This document shows positions 61,262 to 64,000 of a DNA stretch of 64,000 nt, one piece after another. The number at the start of each line of letters is the position of its first letter. The first letter of the stretch is position 1. Source of the stretch: Desulfobacteraceae bacterium (GTDB taxonomy: Bacteria > Desulfobacterota > Desulfobacteria > Desulfobacterales > Desulfobacteraceae). Both the position numbers and the translations under genes were made by a program. The stretch covers positions 62,001 to 126,000 of the forward strand of contig JADGEQ010000008.1 in assembly GCA_016744295.1 (NCBI GenBank). The letters run 5' to 3'. Below the pieces are notes generated by a model. That model saw only the letters and a program-made list of their open reading frames with translations, was not told where the DNA came from and did not search any database.

Positions 61262-64000
61262 TAGTTAACCCTCTCAAATAAACCATCTAATTTTGCCAGG
61301 ATCTGATCATCTTCATAGGCCAGCAGCTGAATCGCCTTGGCCGGACAGTCCGCAGCACAGACACCACATCCCTGACATTTATCAGGATCTATCTGTGAAT
61401 ACCCATCGGCATTAATAAAGGGAATGCCAAAGGGACATGCCCTGACACAGACCAGACAGGAGGCACATTTATTACTATCCACCTTTGCAACGGCGGCGCC
61501 CAGGTTGATTTCCTTTTTAGCCAGCAGGGTCTGGGCCCGGCCTGCAGTCGCAAGGGCCTGGGTAATGCTTTCCCTTATGGTCTTTGGAGAATGGGTGGTA
61601 CCGGCAATGAAAAATCCCCTGACCGCCATATCAACCGGGCGCAATTTCACATGATCTTCCAGAAAATAATTGTCCAGGGTTCTGGGCAGGTGAAACATCA
61701 TGGCAAGATCTTCTGTGGTTTCATCATCTGCTATCAATCCGGTGCTCAAGGCCAGACAATCTGCTTCAATCTCAATTGTTTGCCCCAGAATAAAGTCATG
61801 GACACTGACATAAAGTTTACCCTCTTCTTGCCTGACAACCGGTTTTGTTTTCAAAGAATATCGGATAAATTTGACACCAAGATCCCTGGCTTGTCGGTAA
61901 TAGTCCTCCTGGAACCCATAGGTTCTCATATCCCGATACAGAACAAATATCTCCGCCTCGGGATTGATCTGCTTGATCCTAAGGGCATTTTTAATGGCAG
62001 CCTGGCAACAAATCCTGGAGCAATTGGGATTATTTCCCTCCCTGGACCCCACACATTGAATCATGACCACCTGGTCCATGGCAGCGATTTTGTCTGTGTC
62101 ATCTTCCAGCAAAGAATCCAGTTCCAACTGGGTCACAACACCTTCAAGGGAGCCAAGACCGTATTCGTTGGGTCTGTTGGCCAGGGCACCGGTGGCCAGA
62201 ATGGTAACCCCATGATCAATCTGCATATAATTCATGCGAAGCCCTGTTTGAATACCGGTTTTAAACAATCCAGGTACCCCACTGTGATCTACAACAATGG
62301 AACGGGTCATCACATGGATGTTTTCATGCCCCATCACCTGTTCAACCAATTCATTCACAAAAGCGCCCACATCATCGCCTTCAATATTCTTTCGGATGGA
62401 TTGGGCAAGCCCCCCCAGTGCGGGTGCCCGTTCAATCAGATAGGTCCTTATTCCCTGGTTTGCCAGCTTCAGAGCTGCGGTCATTCCCGTAACACCTCCG
62501 CCGACGACCAGTCCGTTCTGGCTCATGGGCAGGGTATTGTCCATGAGGGGACGGCTTTTCCGAACACCGCTGATACCAATCTGCATCAGTTTATAGGCCT
62601 TTTCCTGGGCTTGTGCAGGCTCTCCCCTGTGGGCCCAGGTATTCTGGTCCCTGAGGTTGACAATTTCCACCAGATACCGATTTAGTCCCACCCGTTTTAA
62701 AAGATCCTGGAATTTACTTTCATGGGTTCTTGGGGAACACCCCCCAATGACCACACGATTAACCCCATGTTCTATAATCAATGATTCAATGTCTGCCATG
62801 GATTCAGCGGAACAGCCGTGACCAACAGCCTTGGCAATTGCCACATCTGAATTGGTTCGTGCGTAGTCGACCACTTTGCCGACCTCCACCACACCGCCGA
62901 TATCAACGCCGCAGTCACAGACAAAAACTCCGATTTTCACCTCTTCTTCCGACACATCCCGTTCCACTGGGAAAAGATCTTCGATTTTATCCTCTGCAAG
63001 AACAATCGGAAGGTCAGAAGAGGCCATTAAAGCGGCAGCACTGCCCTGTACCATGGTTTCGGGTATATCCTTGGGACTTTCATAAACACCGCAAACATAA
63101 ACCCCCGGCCTGGAGGTTTTAACCGAATTAAAATGATCTGTTCGGGCAAAATTATGTTCGTTCAGATCAATCCCCAGTTTTGAGGCCAGATCAATGGTGG
63201 TGTCACCCACCCTGAATCCGGTGGAAAGAACCACCATGTCGAACTCTTCGGTTGTATGAACCGCTTCATCTTCCAGGGCATAGGTGATGGAAAGATCCTT
63301 GGTATTTGCATTTTCAACAATGGAATGGGGCCGGGATCGGATCATTCTAACATCATATTCGTCCTGGGCCCTGTTGAAATAGCGTTCATAATCTTTTCCA
63401 TGGGTCCGCATGTCCATGTAGAAAATAGAGGTTTCAATCTCCTCTTCAAAACGTTCCTTGGTAACCATTGCCTCTTTCAAAGCATACATACAGCAGACGC
63501 CGGAACAATAGGAAACATCCCCCTTATTAATCCCTCTGGAACCTACACACTGAATCCAGGCGATTTTCTTGGGACGTTTATGATCCGATACCCTGACAAG
63601 ACTTCCCTGGAAGGGACCGGAAGCCGACATGATTCTCTCATATTCAAGACCTGTGACCACATTTTGAAATTTACCACCGCCGTAATTATCCAAAACCTTG
63701 GGATCAAATAGCTCAGCCCCCACACTCAGCACCACGGATCCGACTTTGATAGAGGCCGTCTGGACCTTATCCTCGGAAAGAATGGCGTTGGCCTTGCAAA
63801 CCGCTTGAATCTGACTGATATCTTCAACCTTTTCCATGTCGATGGAAAAGGCTGCGGGAGTTGCCTGGGGATACCGCATACAGGTAGGTGCCCTGGGATC
63901 AAGCCCCGGGGTAAACCGAACTGCCTTGGGAAATTTCTGGGCACACTCCCCGCAACCTGTACACTTATCAATGTCAATATATCTGGGCTCGGTAACCAGG
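61261..64000 (-). CDS. hdrA: Double-length HdrA-like flavoprotein (partial, 5' end outside window)
   Basis: The frame is open to the right edge, so the N-terminus with the first FAD motif is missing; about 913 residues are seen. The first ferredoxin region reads CTGCGECAQKFP, with Phe in place of the fourth cysteine. The next (FSIDMEKVEDISQIQAVCKA) has kept only one of the expected cysteines. A linker with VGVFVCDCGVDIGG-like text (KIGVFVCDCGVDIGG) leads to a second HdrA unit with LVVGGGVTGMTAALKLA (FAD) and two intact motifs, CASCLVCVRACPFG and CQGCGVCAADCPAK. It should serve the MetFV complex through MvhD, transferring electrons between MTHFR and ferredoxin or NADH. Confidence 0.92.
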   Translation of the reverse strand, partial: LVTEPRYIDIDKCTGCGECAQKFPKAVRFTPGLDPRAPTCMRYPQATPAAFSIDMEKVEDISQIQAVCKANAILSEDKVQTASIKVGSVVLSVGAELFDPKVLDNYGGGKFQNVVTGLEYERIMSASGPFQGSLVRVSDHKRPKKIAWIQCVGSRGINKGDVSYCSGVCCMYALKEAMVTKERFEEEIETSIFYMDMRTHGKDYERYFNRAQDEYDVRMIRSRPHSIVENANTKDLSITYALEDEAVHTTEEFDMVVLSTGFRVGDTTIDLASKLGIDLNEHNFARTDHFNSVKTSRPGVYVCGVYESPKDIPETMVQGSAAALMASSDLPIVLAEDKIEDLFPVERDVSEEEVKIGVFVCDCGVDIGGVVEVGKVVDYARTNSDVAIAKAVGHGCSAESMADIESLIIEHGVNRVVIGGCSPRTHESKFQDLLKRVGLNRYLVEIVNLRDQNTWAHRGEPAQAQEKAYKLMQIGISGVRKSRPLMDNTLPMSQNGLVVGGGVTGMTAALKLANQGIRTYLIERAPALGGLAQSIRKNIEGDDVGAFVNELVEQVMGHENIHVMTRSIVVDHSGVPGLFKTGIQTGLRMNYMQIDHGVTILATGALANRPNEYGLGSLEGVVTQLELDSLLEDDTDKIAAMDQVVMIQCVGSREGNNPNCSRICCQAAIKNALRIKQINPEAEIFVLYRDMRTYGFQEDYYRQARDLGVKFIRYSLKTKPVVRQEEGKLYVSVHDFILGQTIEIEADCLALSTGLIADDETTEDLAMMFHLPRTLDNYFLEDHVKLRPVDMAVRGFFIAGTTHSPKTIRESITQALATAGRAQTLLAKKEINLGAAVAKVDSNKCASCLVCVRACPFGIPFINADGYSQIDPDKCQGCGVCAADCPAKAIQLLAYEDDQILAKLDGLFERVN

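Overview
The window looks like a chromosomal segment of a sulfate-reducing deltaproteobacterium of the Desulfobacterales type. I infer this from gene content: double-length HdrA proteins, MvhD, an HdrA linked to the methylenetetrahydrofolate reductase pair MetF/MetV (Wood-Ljungdahl pathway of complete oxidisers), many PAS histidine kinases and several sigma-54 sites. Base composition looks moderate in GC. No rRNA, tRNA or CRISPR array was seen. The species cannot be told from the sequence alone.

Layout. (1) 1-5.6 kb: a partial membrane kinase with c-type heme motifs (minus), then an operon of a kinase with an N-terminal Rossmann domain, an NtrC-type regulator and an archaemetzincin-like protease. 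(2) 5.7-7.3 kb: a GcvH-like protein lacking the lipoyl lysine, with a sigma-54 promoter, then a gene-poor stretch with a 9-bp minisatellite and an IS91-type transposase scrap. (3) 7.3-29 kb: a propanediol-utilisation type bacterial microcompartment (BMC) locus. A PocR-domain kinase and a NarL-type regulator diverge from an 18-gene plus-strand run: membrane protein, shell proteins (PduA, PduB, a BMC-H with a repeat tail, a tandem BMC protein, PduN, PduT), B12 diol dehydratase PduCDE, reactivase PduGH, EutJ, a flavoprotein-like protein, split PduO, aldehyde dehydrogenase PduP, PduS, a fused phosphotransacylase-butyrate kinase, and acetate kinase. (4) 29-34 kb: MFS/AraC pair, a gene-poor stretch with a small RBS-equipped gene bracketed by inverted repeats, a lone receiver protein and a tandem universal stress protein. 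(5) 34-47.2 kb: a seven-gene heterodisulfide-reductase-like operon (HdrB, HdrC, double HdrA, FrhB-like, MvhD, HdrA with a GltD/NfnB-like insertion, and a membrane HdrC-cytochrome b-HdrD fusion), preceded by a receiver gene with a sigma-54 promoter, and a NifU-like gene with its own sigma-54 promoter. (6) 47.6-58.6 kb: a signalling island with a hybrid kinase, L-2-hydroxyglutarate oxidase family protein, a kinase/NtrC pair, a receiver-kinase, a PAS kinase and an ACT-like protein. (7) 58.7-64 kb: receiver, MetF, MetV, MvhD and a second double HdrA running off the right edge.

How it fits together. The BMC would turn a 1,2-diol into an aldehyde, then an acyl-CoA, acyl phosphate and acid with ATP gain. 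I see no PduQ alcohol dehydrogenase and no PduL in this run, so reducing power from PduP may leave through PduS and the Fe-S pore protein PduT to cytoplasmic or respiratory acceptors; that is inference. The phosphotransacylase step is supplied by an unusual Pta-Buk fusion. The Hdr operons provide flavin-based electron transfer between soluble carriers, the membrane and the C1 pathway. Four well-formed sigma-54 sites (GG-N10-GC) suggest that parts of this redox and signalling machinery form a sigma-54 regulon.
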